This document shows positions 22,861 to 34,599 of a stretch of 64,000 bases of DNA, piece after piece. The stretch's first letter is position 1, and each line of letters begins with the position of its first letter. The position numbers and the translations under genes were made by a program. The stretch is from Cladorhizidae sp. MBARI D1340-BT2 (Eukaryota; Porifera; Demospongiae; Poecilosclerida; Cladorhizidae): contig JAQNBH010000008.1 of NCBI GenBank assembly GCA_028752905.1, positions 3,462,025-3,526,024 on the forward strand, written 5' to 3'. The notes beneath the pieces are model-generated. The model was given only the letters and a program-made list of their open reading frames with translations, made no database searches and had not been told where the DNA came from.

Positions 22861-23640
22861 ATCCTCTTCCGAACTATCAGCAAACTCTTAGTCGACATAG
22901 TAGAGTACAGGTACTAACTATATCAACTCACACTTGACACGATCTGCTTCATGTGATTCTCATTTACAGACTTCTGTACAAAACTTACCTGATCCTCAAT
23001 ACTTGGAGAGAGAGAGTTCTGAGGTCCATCAGCTTTACAAAATCATCAGCGTATATACCACTTGACCTAATTTATGTGACTACAACTTCTCATGTAGAGA
23101 ATTCAGAATTAGAGCAGGTCAAAGTATCAAGCCTTGTATGTTCCAATCGTCAGACAACCTTCCCACTTGACTTAGAGCTTTACTAACTTCTCAACAATCT
23201 CATGTTTTGTTCTTTGCACCCAATCCAAAGCTCCTATCCAGCAGCATGGGCATTAGACCTTCTGCAAAACACAAAAGAACATAAGTGCCTTGCTACCCCA
23301 ATAAGATATCTGGCAATCACCTATGTAGCAAAGATAGAATTTGTACATACATTTTTCTCTACAAACGCAAACAGGATCTCCCTCAGTCACATGTTCACCT
23401 TCTTCACCGCTAACATTTCCAAGATCTTAGCCAAAACTGATTATGACCTATTGTAGCTGTCCATTAGCACTGGCCCATGTCTTCCCTTCTAGATAGACAG
23501 ATAAAAAATATTTTTTGGCATGTCCACAATCTTCACATCATTTGAACTATTATGTACTAGATCCAGCTTCTTGGAAATGCTCTGTCCACGAACCATCCAG
23601 ACCTGCTGCTTTCTTTCTCTTCAACTTCATTACAGAAGCC
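22860..23640 (-). pseudogene. LINE reverse transcriptase fragment, copy B
   Basis: Minus-strand pieces include LKRKKAAGLDG-like sequence near 23,600 (start of a LINE RT), SVLAKILEMLAVKK near 23,440 and VIARYLIGVARHLCSF near 23,320. These fit successive RT blocks of a LINE, with many stops. The (F/Y)xDD core is not readable. Copy C keeps only the first piece (59,050-59,200). Confidence 0.5.
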
Positions 23641-24381
23641 ATCACCTCATCTGGAAAGGCATCATCTAACAATCCTCACACCCTGTAGAAGCTTCAGCGG
23701 ACTGGCTGTGTAACCCTTATGATCCCTCATCTTAACATCTTCATCACGTTGGACTTTTACAATTCATCAAGTGCTTTGTCCGAATTTCAATCAAAGCATC
23801 TGTTAACCAATCCTAACTTTGAACACACACCCTCACTTTATTGAAGGGCACTTAACCAATTAATATACTTTTTTCTGCTTAAAAAATAATCATCTAAAAT
23901 TGTGATATTTGTTTTGTTTATATCTGTCTCTCTAAACTCTAGTAGTCTGCTACTCGAATTATCTTGTACCTGAAGCATACACATGGTTATTTACCAGTGA
24001 GTGTGGTTTTCAGAGTGGTCATTGGTGTGGTCTGGTCTGGTACATATTCATTCACACCTCATAAGTAGCCTTCTCCTGCAGACCTTCATATGCAAATGCA
24101 CACATGGAAATGGTCAAACTTTCTTGCATCAAATATTTTTCCTATAAATTATATATAGAGTTTAACTATTGGCAAAATAAACAGATGTACACAGCAATAG
24201 GATTTCATATAGCTACCATGATTTTTGTGGCATTGGAAACACTAAATCATGATGTAACTTTGATCAACTCTTTTTTAATATGACGGTCTGGCTAAGTAGT
24301 TTCATTGGTCGTATACAAGCATAAAAATACTGTTTTCTAATTAAAAAAAATTTTTTTTACAAACAAAACAAAATATCTTAT

Positions 24382-24830
24382 TTATAACAAAAATATAACA
24401 AAATAATAATTAGCAGCACCATTACCCCGTTGAACTTCGACGGCCACACGCTGAAGCAGTAAGGAATGTGACCTAGTCTCCTCCAACTGGTCTGCAACCC
24501 ATTTGTCAAGGTAGGTGAAAAAGGCTGCAGCTGCAGGGCCAAAAATTCCCGATGTCTCAATGGCCAGAGGCATAAATAGATAGACAAAGTCCAACTTTTG
24601 ATACTTAGTCCTTTTGTGTTCCTCAGCTTTGGTGGCCACACTGCCAGCCTCAACACCAGCCAAAGCCAATTGGGATAGTGCATTGCTCATAATATCCTAC
24701 ACTTTGACCACACTTCCATGGGACTTTGTCTTGTTTCCATGACTACTCTGTATGGAGCCAGATCTACAAGGACAACTGCCTCTGGATCTTGCCCCATTAA
24801 GGCAGGGCTGCATGAGCATTTAAGTAAAAC
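24382..24830 (-). pseudogene. LINE C-terminal fragment (AIETSGIFGPAA type), copy B
   Basis: The minus strand reads LALAGVEAGSVATKAEEHKR, then FMPLAIETSGIFGPAAAAFF and LLLQRVAVEVQRGN. This block occurs near the end of a LINE polyprotein family common in sponges and cnidarians. About 100 residues are open. Copy C has the same piece on + (57,780-58,215). Confidence 0.55.
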
Positions 24831-25028
24831 ACCATAAATATGTATTATATTATCCATGTGCATGGCATCAACAGTCTTTAATAGTTAGTACATTATAACA
24901 TGTAAACATGGATATACTCACTTGTGTGTATGCACATAAAAACACACACACACGCTAACAGCTACAAACCATAAATCACAATAATCAAGTCATGTGCCTA
25001 ATGCATATTCAGTTGTAGCATAGCACCA

Positions 25029-25521
25029 CTAGGTACAAGTGGCTTGCAAGGTTGTTTCAGTTTGCTCCAACTGATCAACAACACAATCCACACCTAGTTC
25101 ATCCACCGTAATCTCCTTGCCTCATCCATACACCACTATCGACAACTTCCGTCTCATTGTACTCTCTAAAATGAGATTTCTGTAGAACTCCCGGAAAGTT
25201 TGGACTGTCAGGCTACTGAGCGTGTCCAGCTGCTGATACTGCAAGTTAATCTGGTGACGATGAGACATGATTTCGAGCCAGACTCATAAAGTCTTGTCTG
25301 ACAATTTCAGGTCATTCTCGGAGAGGGATTTCCTGAGAACCGCTATTATGTTATTGAAATTGTCTGCAAATTCATCAGACATCACCAAGTACATGTGCTG
25401 GAGTGAATTCTTCACTCTGAACAAGTGCTTGGAAGGAGCCTATTCCTTCATTGACTGTGGATAAGCAGAAGACAATGTATCCCAGGCCCTCTTGTGTGCG
25501 TAGCTGCGTGAAGCATGCATC
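25029..25521 (-). pseudogene. M16 metallopeptidase last exon, broken third copy
   Basis: On the minus strand an intact CTCTTGTACAG acceptor precedes GATGCATGCTTCACGC, then sequence closely matching exon 9 of the intact gene down to the TAG. The copy is 493 bp instead of 534: a 41-bp deletion (around 25,383) breaks the frame. A CGA to TGA change near 25,287 also makes a stop. The other exons are absent. Retained intron flanks show it arose by DNA duplication, not by reverse transcription. Confidence 0.88.
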
Positions 25522-25639
25522 CTGTACAAGAGAGGTTTATGCACAGATGTGGTGGAATAGCATGAATTAAGTAGTTTGGCTGGACGATGCCAAAAACACA
25601 CATACCAAAAAAAAAAGCAGATATCTCGGCATATACCTA

Positions 25640-26420
25640 ATTGTAGCAGCCTAAAGGAGGTTTTGTCTACTATATATTAGTTCCCAAAACCAAGGCAGAT
25701 ATATAACTGCAATGAAGACTGTAATAGAGGGAAAGCCATCATCAAAGGTGCAAGAAAATATTATTGCCAGTATCATGACAGAAGTTAGCATATTACATTT
25801 CTTTGTTGTGCAACAGACTCCACCCACCAATGATAATTAAAAGTCAATCATTTCCTGGTGCCCCTTATCGATTTCAGTGTCCAGAAGAACAATACTGTCT
25901 TCACTGAATGAATCTGGTTGGAGAGATATTGAGTTATTTTTGGTGGATGAAAAAGGTATTTTTTAAGTTTTTCCCCGACAACACAGTTCTGTTCCTTCCT
26001 GATGGACATAAATCTCACATCCACATTGATGTTTTGATCCTTGCCACGATTGGCCTTTTCTGTCCACTACCCTTTACCAACCTGCATTGCCACCATTATA
26101 TATTGTAGTGTTCAAGTCACTTAAGGACTTGTCCTTCAAATCCATCAAAGCTCTTTTCTACCAAAAAAGTATTTTGTTGTGTTGCATCTTATTTTTAACT
26201 TCAATGCTATAGCAAAACATAAAATGATTCCTTCTTCTATTCATGGAATTAGCTGCTCAGCAAGAGAATCCTCTATATATACTTCCAGTAACTATCTACT
26301 CCATAACATCATCCAATGTAGATCTATCACAGATCAGTAGCTAATACATCTGATACAGATGTGGTAAGCTGTGATGTGTTGTGATCCTCAGTGGGGTGAA
26401 TCTCCTTGATCACAAAACGA
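25640..26420 (+). pseudogene. Pogo/Tigger-like transposase relic, copy B
   Basis: The + strand holds VLFLPDGHKSHIHIDVLILA near 25,985-26,040, the DGH box of pogo/Tigger DDE domains, with eroded flanks on both sides. The order matches copy C (minus strand there). Confidence 0.6.
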
Positions 26421-26728
26421 TGTCCTGAGGTATCTGTCTGTGTTTAGCTCTACCCATGGTTTCCTCTCCACCCTCTCTACCAATTCTTTCCTTTCCACTT
26501 GTTGTTTCCTCTCCACCCTCTCCATCCTATGTTTCTTCTCCACTCATTGTTTCCTCTTCACCAATTGTCCCCTCTTCAAGCCTTATCTCCATCTTCTCAA
26601 GTAATCCAGTATTTACTTCTATAAACTCACTGATTGCAGCAGGATTAATTCCTGGAGATTTGTCAAGATGTGAGTATACTGACAAATAGGCTTGGTGTCT
26701 GTCACAGAATATGTTTGGAGAGCAGTTC

Positions 26729-26750
26729 TGGGGGGGGGGGGGGGGGGGGG
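26729..26750. repeat. Poly-G run at the edge of copy B
   Basis: About 22 consecutive G residues mark the point where similarity to copy C ends. Confidence 0.9.
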
Positions 26751-26814
26751 GAAACTATTGCTCCCCTAGTTCATATGCTTGCTTCCATGTAAGATCATGA
26801 TTGTCTTGACAGAG

Positions 26815-27300
26815 CTCAGCAACATGTCAACCCTTACCAAATGGATCATCCTGGGTAATTTAAATGTGGCACTCGGATTAAATCTTGTCCACCTACCTGG
26901 ACCTAACAAACCTCATGTCATCATATGGTCTTTCCCAGGTAGTCAATGAACTGACTAGATTAGGTGGATGGTGGTAAAGGTTCCTTGATCGACCGCATCT
27001 ACAGGTTAAGTCCTGATTTAATAAATATAGTTATACCTCCTTTAGCAAAATCGGACCACATGTGTATCGAATTGAGTGTGTCTGCCATCAAACCATGGAT
27101 GAGGCTGCAGAAGTATAGGGTCTGGTTTTACGTAAAAGCCGACTTTGAGAAAACCATTGAATTGCTCGTGGATACCATAAAAGTCAGTCCCGACACTAAT
27201 ATGGACATCGATGTGTGGCAGTCATGCCTCAAGAAGGCCATCCTAATGTGGTATCTGAGTTTAATCCTAAGAAATCTGTGAGAGGAAGAAAAGCCCTGCA
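26815..27300 (+). pseudogene. LINE endonuclease-domain fragment
   Basis: Frames read IILGN-L-NVAL, VVNELTRLGG, SLIDRIYRLSPDLINIVIPP and LAKSDHMCIEL. The SDH box is the C-terminal catalytic motif of APE-type LINE endonucleases. The usual GDFN aspartate appears changed. The fragment continues as VWFYVKADFEKTIELL towards the linker before RT and ends in a stop. Confidence 0.7.
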
Positions 27301-27674
27301 TTGGATATACAAAGCAGTCCCTTGATTGGTGAGAAGATGTGAGAGGAAGAAAGGAGGAAGAGAGAAAGAAAGACGCTTCCTTGATATCCAAGGCAGTTAT
27401 TCAACCGGACTTTGAGAAAACCATTGAATTGCTCGTGGATACCATAAAAGTCAGTCCCGACACTAATATGGACATCGATGTGTGGCAGTCATGCCTCAAG
27501 AAGGCCATCCTAATGTGGTATCTGAGTTTAATCCTAAGAAATCTGTGAGAGGAAGAAAAGCCCTGCATTGGATATACAAAGCAGTCCCTTGATTGGTGAG
27601 AAGATGTGAGAGGAAGAAAGGAGGAAGAGAGAAAGAAAGACGCTTCCTTGATATCCAAGGCAGTTATTCAACCG
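27141..27674. repeat. Exact 267-bp tandem duplication
   Basis: The segment from GACTTTGAGAAAACCATTG (27,141) to TTATTCAACCG (27,407) is repeated at once at 27,408-27,674. I see no difference between the units. It duplicates the end of the LINE endonuclease fragment. Confidence 0.93.
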
Positions 27675-29100
27675 ATATGACATGACAGTTCCCACAAGAG
27701 ACAAGCCAGGAAGGACCTGAACATATTTGTCTTAAAAAATTGTAATACATCATCAATTTTCAATAATTATGGACTCAAAAGGTAACCCATTCTCTTGCTC
27801 TAACAATGATATTTGTAAAGTTGTGTTAAAACCAACAGTAGCTTAATTACTGGTAATACCACTGTGGTTCTTACGCCTTAACCATCATGCCATTTATGGT
27901 CCCATCAGAGTTTACAACTAATAAATCTTGGGGGGAAACGTATTACGCAAGTTTCATTACTGACAGGTGTGGTGAGAACATAGGCTGGAATCTATCATGT
28001 GAGGGAGGGACATAGGCTCAACATAGCCTCGACTCTTATCACATGAGAGAAGGTAAAATTAAATAACTGATAATTTAAAAGATAGAGCAAAGAAAGAGCT
28101 TTCAGATGTTATAAGAATCAACTGAGTTAGAAGTGTGTTGTCAATATACCTCTATGGGAAATCATGTTTATTCATGCTTCTTCTTGTTCATTTCTCTACA
28201 GGTGTAAAATAAAAAGCCAGCACAAAAAGTATATGACTCAAGAATGATGGACAATAATGATCCGCAGTATAATACTGAGGTATATAAAATGGTAAAAAAA
28301 GCCAAAAAAATATGGTCTAGTGCTCCTCTATTGGGATGAGTGTTTGTCATGTTCAACCAAAGTAGTTTTTGCGTGAGTAAAATTTGTTATTAGTAACGTC
28401 ACTGGCTGACCTGCTGGTTTTCAAAAATGACTCAGTTTATAAGCCACCAGCATGTACAAACAGAATACTTTTTTTTGAAATGTATATATTAGTACTGAGC
28501 TTGTACAGAACTGAGTCATCCCTAACTGAAGGCCTTACTGAGGTTAGGTTGGGCAGCTCATCCTAATTATGAATCAGAAGCACCTACATAGGTAGGAACT
28601 TGAGAACAGATCTTAGCAGAGAGAGACGTATTCTGCATCTCATCCAGTATGTTGTATCATAAACTTCCTAATGCAGGCTGAAATTACATGTTTCCCCCCT
28701 CCCATATTCCTTCTCTACAATCAGCAATGAGAAGATAACCATAGCTTCTAAAGGAAGTCTTTAGGCTATTTTTAGACTGTTCTTACTGTACTTATTTGTA
28801 AGCAATCAACACTATCTACAAACCTAAATCATTTGTGGGGCTGAAGTTTATGAGTAGCTCACTAGTAGTGGACCTAGCAGTAGACCTACTAGTTGTGAAT
28901 GAATAAAAACAGGAAGTCATATTTACTCATGAGGCCACCACAGCACACAACAGAGAAAGGATCGTTGATATTATAGCTAAACCACTCACCGAGTGGAGGA
29001 GTTCAATTTCACCCTTCATAAAGGCTTTTTATGGCAACTACCACGCTTTCCCCAACTGTGCTTGTGGTTCTAAGTAGAACATGCTTGATTATGATTCCCA
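27675..29100. other. Unassigned DNA
   Basis: No gene is supported. Short frames on both strands lack family features. Decayed LINE sequence may extend leftwards from 29,110. Confidence 0.4.
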
Positions 29101-29109
29101 ACCATCTAA

Positions 29110-29580
29110 CTCAATGAGACAAATGACTTAACAACAAATCTCATGTCCAAGATCTGCAAAGGTCTGTGCCTCAAACCCTGTCCACAACCAATAATGGGTG
29201 AAGTCCCCTCGGGCACCTCTGCAACCCAACTGCTGGTGCATGCCTTGATATTGCAGCAAATGGATTCAGGAGGAGCACCTACAAAAGAGCATTCTTTTGT
29301 TCCCTCCAGCAATCTTTACAACCTTCGTCGAGTTGCTGAAACATAAAAAAAGAAGAGAGCTTATACACACTGACAGAGACAGTGAAGTTGAGCACAACTG
29401 TTTTTCTCCATTGGTGATGCTGCTGACAGGTGGTGTAGGTAAAGCTGCCGCAAGCACATGTCAACAAGGTTGCTTCATCTTGCACACAAATGGGACTCTC
29501 TCTTCACCAGGCTGATAGGATGGTTGAGATGCAGACTATCACATTGTCCCTGCTTTGCTCTGCCAATACATCAGGGGTAT
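29110..29580 (+). pseudogene. LINE C-terminal fragment (CFSPLV..TGG type)
   Basis: Frames read CKGLCLKPCPQPIMGEV, then SEVEHNCFSPLVMLLTGGVG, then a shift to HKWDSLFTRLIGWLRCRLS. This order occurs at the C-terminus of a LINE polyprotein family of basal animals. At least three frameshifts or stops are present. Confidence 0.55.
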
Positions 29581-29599
29581 ATAACAAGATCAACAGATG

Positions 29600-31450
29600 G
29601 TCACCCATTTAAGTCAGTCAAACTACCAATCGATCTGATGTTTTAAGAATCCAAATTGAAATGCTACCAGTTACATGTACATAAAATGGAATGTGTTAAT
29701 AGTAGTAGTAGTAATAGTAACAGGAGTAAAACTTGTAGTAGTAATAATAGTTAAATGACCCCAGCAACAACAGCAATAATAATAATAATAATAATGAGAA
29801 GAACAACAACAGTAGCTCCACCGCAGCACTGCATAACATAATAATCTTCATGACCGGTCACACTCAAGCACTGCTAATTACAAAAGAAGCTTCACAACCT
29901 TTGTTCGTGTGTGGGTGGGTGGGGGAGTAAGATTTCTGGGAAATGTTACTAATGATGTGTAAAATGATCTGGGTTTTTTTTTTGCATTGAGCTGTGATAT
30001 AATGCATTTGGTATTAGTGTTTATAGCCAAAGTAGATTTATTTATAGTGCAATAATCACCTTGATGTCAGTTCACGTCTTGTTGTCTTGTTAACATGCAC
30101 CTATTATACCTTCTCTACCATTGAGCAGAAAGTTCAAAGATTGAACTTGCGAGACTTGGAGAGAATAAAGAGCATGAAACACAGCTACAACTATGTTAAC
30201 AAGTATTAAAAATCTGCTCAATGTTACAGGCTTGTAAATTTTTAAGTACCAATAATATTCTCTGACGGAGGAGATGCAAGCAAAACCCTACGATGGTCAG
30301 TGTAATTCTCTAACAATTTAATTTGATGGTTGCCTTTTGCCTGAACACTCAGAGGACCCATAAGTGACACCAAGAAACTTCTTTTCCACAATTCTGATGA
30401 AATGCAAAGGGTGTGTGGGTGTGTGTGTGTGTATGTGTGAGTGAGTCACAGATATGTTCATTACCCTGGTTAGATCTGAATCAACAATAGTGATTTGACG
30501 TACATTCTGGCAGGCTCTGAACCTTCATGGAAGGACTCAACGCATCATGCCATAGGTTCAAAGGTTCATTGAAATTGGCTCAGATGTCATGAGATAAATA
30601 CATATTATGACATAATGGAAAATGAGAGGCAAGTGTAATTAAATGAGGGTCTGAAACTGAGAGCAGTGATCACTATTGCAGTTGAATGAGTAGTCTGTTA
30701 GGGTATTGGGTAAAAGGTGACGGGAATAATGCCACATCACATAGTGGGCATGGTGAAGTGGCATGAGAAGGATATATAATAGATTGTGGAGGGCATCAAG
30801 ATCCCCAAAATCTACGGCACTGAATCAGAGTCTGAAACTGAGAGCAATTTCTTATGTGAGTGTCCAAATTCGGATACACAAGATTTACATAAGAAGAAAA
30901 CCTTGAGGCCTACAATGAGCTACAAACAATAAATTGTGTATTATCAGATCACCATTGCTCACATGAGGTGTAATATTATGTCCTGAGAAATCTGGTAATA
31001 ATAGTTGCATAACTGTAGAGCTGCATTGTGTAGTAGAGTGATGATTCTGGAATGAAGAGAGATGATCACATTTGGGACAGAGACAATTATCTAACACTAA
31101 AGTGGTAAGGAGTTCATAAAGACTATGGAGAAATGATGTCTATATGCTCTGTCTCTGCATTGCACCCACAACTTCAGCCAAAGGTGAGAGAAGATTTGAA
31201 AAATGTGGTTTACCATTCATATCTTACACGTTCATGCTATGGTCTATCTTGGAATCTAGAAACAGGCACTGTTGTGTAAGTCCCATGTCATAAAGTGTAT
31301 TTGGTGATTGCAGGGTGTATTGTTCCCAGTGATTCCTGATCTATGGATGGAGGAAGCTTATCTTATTATTTTTTGTCACCATAGGTGACCACTTCAGGGC
31401 AGAAATATCTGATTACCTGTAGTGAAATGTTCATTGATGCAAAATAGCAA
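29600..31450. other. Unassigned DNA with small microsatellites
   Basis: TAG/TAA and CAA-type runs lie at 29,700-29,810 and a GT run near 30,415. No gene is supported. Confidence 0.4.
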
Positions 31451-31454
31451 TACA

Positions 31455-31697
31455 ATTCCTAACGCGCTTCTGTCGTTTTAGCACCGTGCCACCTTTTAAT
31501 TGTAAAGGAGGAGCTGAACATCTCCGTCAAGCATGCGCACAAAGACTAGGCGTTGTACTTAGCGAGTCAGAAGCTGATCGATATTAGTTCTGCAGTAGAG
31601 TTAAAAACTTCAAGTGTTGATTTCACACCCTAGCATCATCCGAAGAAGGTCCAAGTTTGCGCGCCATTGTTTTGTGGACTGGAACAACAAAGACAAG
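31455..31697 (+). promoter_or_regulatory. CpG-containing segment ending in a splice donor, possible 5' exon
   Basis: This short stretch has clearly more CpG dinucleotides (ACGCGC, GCGCGC and others) than the surrounding AT-rich DNA. It ends AACAAAGACAAG followed by GTAAGAG, a strong donor. It could be a promoter with a non-coding first exon. No frame supports a protein, and the target gene is unknown; the M16 gene lies 10.7 kb downstream on the same strand. Confidence 0.25.
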
Positions 31698-31699
31698 GT

Positions 31700-34030
31700 A
31701 AGAGTTGTTGTATTGACTATTACGTATCACCCCTGACCTTGTTTGATAATTAATATACCCTTGAGGAAAATAACATAATTCAATAACTCGTCCTTAAAAA
31801 AAACAAAAAAACAATTGTTGTGAGGTAGGGGAAAGTTAGGCGTGCTCTGAATAAGTAGATTTATTGGTAACCTGACTAAGGTCTTCTTGTTTAGCTCTAG
31901 CTATACTGACTGGCTTTTTCAAATTTGTTACTTACTACTTTGTTTAGATCTTGGCCCTTACTTGCTGACAGACTAATGCTGCTGGGATAATATCTAGCAT
32001 GTAGCTAAATGCTTGCTTTAGCCAGCAGCTAAAGGCACTTCTTGCTCAATTTGCATATGTTGGTCCATTTATTTTTATTACTAGTGTAGCTGCCCAGCTT
32101 ACTGAACATTTGGGGGGGTTTGCGTTGTGAAATACAAGAGTTATAAATCTCAATCTTTATTTTTGTGTCTGATCACCTGGAAGGTCTTGGCTCCAGCCTC
32201 CTCCCCTCCACAAGCTTATGTGATCACTGCTCACAGTATTGACATTGATTCTTGAGCTATAGAACAGGATTAGCAACTTCAATTTTTGTGATTACTATAA
32301 ATCCTGTAGACAAAATCTCTAAGCATACATGGAAGTGGGGCATGTGCAGTTTGATCGTCTTGTTTACATAGCTATATACCAGGCTGTTGAAGTAGAAGGA
32401 ACTCTATGTGCCAGTTCTATGGTAGGTAGGAGCCAAAGAAACCTTAAAAAAGCAGAAACCAACTGTTTTTTCAAATGTAAAGTTAAGTTTACAAACATTC
32501 AGTTATCACAATCCTTCTTACTGTAACTGAATAAAATGCATCAAGTTCAGTACTAAAAAAATTGGAGTGGAGGGCTGGTGGAATGAGAGAAGGCCAAGTG
32601 CATAGGGCTGATGGAGGGAGTGAAAGTTAATGGCAGGATTGATGGAGCGAGTGGTGATTTATAGGGCAGGAGTATTAGGAGGAAAGAATGGCTATATAGT
32701 GCATTAGCAAAATTTAGTGTGTATTTTTTTAAATTCATCTGCACCTTCATTTTCTCCAGTGGCTAATATGTGCATCATTGCTGGCACTTCTCAAGCTCAT
32801 CATACGCTCTCATTGAATAGTACAAAACTTGCCTTCATCATACTTCACTATAGCACTGAAATAGATTTTGGACAGCTAACAATGAGGAAAAGGAAGCTTT
32901 CTTTGGGGGGAAGTACGAAGTGCATCAGAGGTTAGATAAGCTCTGGAAAAGTCCAAAGAAAACTTAAACAAGCTTACAAGCTTTTAAACAGGGACAGTAA
33001 TTGTATTAGCTTATCAGTCCAGATAAGTCAACTCAGTCTATAAATGGAGATCAATACCTGATCAGAAGGATAGGTTGGCCACCTTAAAGTGGATGTATAA
33101 GATGCTTCTCTTTGGGCTGAGATTTTGTAAGTGGTGACTGTAGACACATTAAAAATTTGTACAAATAACAAAAAGACCACTTTGAAGTAGATGGGAACTT
33201 CCTGTTCGAGATGAGGTTTTGCTAAGGCTAGTTGGTAGCTCAAGAATATATTTTATCTCTGCAAACTTTTTGAAGTGAAAAGTGAGAATAAATATATTTC
33301 CATGCAAATAGAGCAGTCACATTCATTTGATGTTGTATCTCTTTCAGGGAATACTGTATGATCATGTAGCATTACCTTGATATACAAATACTTCATTGGC
33401 AGAGGATGTTTTTTTTAAATCGCATCAGCCTTCTGAGTAACCAGCAGTGCCAAGACCCTTTAGAGGAGTTTTTTAGCAGCAATGTCGGTGTGGAAGAGTG
33501 AATCCAATGCATTTCACTTCAATAAGAGCACTCCAGCTCTTATGTCATCAATTTTTTGTGTCATGATGTGGAGCGTACTCAGTATACGATCCATGGCAGT
33601 GTCAATTTTCATAGACTTTGCAGTGTGAATTCTCATAGCTAGTTGTGAAAATAGTATGATGAAGTGGATGCTCAAGCAGGGAATGCTGATTGCTGTTCGT
33701 CCAATGTTTTGTGAGCAGTTCAAATGCACAGCCAGTGCAAGTTAATCCTTACAGCCATTGCCTATATATGCAACCCAAACCTTGTGTTAACATGTCAACC
33801 ATTGTGAGCAGTGCCGAGGTGGTGGCTCTGCTCCAGCCAGTCCAGTTTTGGTCAGAAGACTTTTGAGAGATATAACCTTCCCATGGTCTTATGTAAGCTA
33901 CTGCAGCAGACTGACATTGCATATCGAGGATGACAATAGTTTTTGTGTTTATCCAGAATCTGGATTCTCTCCCCTGCCCAACAAAGAAGTTAAATTTCCA
34001 TGAGATTAAAAATAATAATAATAGTAGCAT
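31700..34030. other. Unassigned DNA
   Basis: No gene, repeat array or transposon motif that I can name. Short frames are not supported by composition or splice signals. Confidence 0.4.
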
Positions 34031-34042
34031 TTAAATTGTTCC

Positions 34043-34590
34043 AGAGGTTCGCTTTGTGGGGATGGATCATTATGCTCAGAAGTTCTCTTTGTGGGGATGG
34101 ATCATTATGCTCAGAGGTTCTTTTTGTGGGGATGGATCATTATGCTCAGAGGTTCTCTTTGTAGGGATGATTTCATTATGCTCAGAGGTTCTCTTTGTGG
34201 GGATGACTTCATTATGCTCAGAGGTTCTCTTTGTGGGGATGGATCATTATGCTCAGAGGCTCTCTTTGTGGGGATGGATCATTATGCTCAGAGGTTCTCT
34301 TTGTAGGGACGACTTCATTATGCTCAGAAGTTCTCTTTGTGGGGATGACTTCATTATGCTCAGAGGTTCTCTTTGTGGGGATGGATCATTATGCTCAGAG
34401 GTTCTCTTTGTGGGGATGACTTCAATATGCTGTTTGCTTTGTTATGGTGACTTCATTATTCTCAGAGGTTCTCTCTTCGTTGGGTGACTTCATTATACCT
34501 AGAAGTTCCTTTTGTGTGGGTGGCTTCTCTTCGTGGGGTGGGTGTGGCTTCATTATGCTCAGAAGTTCTCTTTGTGCAGTGACTTCATCA
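34043..34590. repeat. 35/36-bp minisatellite
   Basis: About 12 units of AGAGGTTCTCTTTGTGGGGA plus TGGATCATTATGCTC (35 bp) or TGACTTCATTATGCTC (36 bp), degrading after 34,430. A single related unit reappears at about 34,985-35,020. The long frames across it (HYAQRFSLWG-type) arise because the 35-36-bp unit has no stop in some frames; no protein is inferred. Confidence 0.93.
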
Positions 34591-34599
34591 TGATGCATT

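Larger units (their letters stand above)
19014..26737 (-). repeat. Segmental duplication copy B (inverted)
   Basis: Reverse complement of about 55,670-61,690 (copy C), read through shared landmarks: the pogo/Tigger fragment, the last M16 exon, two LINE pieces, the hAT fragment, a 40-bp minisatellite and a LINE 3' fragment. B and C share the LINE segments missing from A, so they are the closer pair. B ends at a run of about 22 G residues near 26,729-26,750. Boundaries were read by eye. Confidence 0.8.

Noticed and set aside
34056..34487. 143-codon frame with repeated LCSEVLFVG-type peptides
   Set aside because: Produced by the 35/36-bp minisatellite; unit length changes shift the frame.
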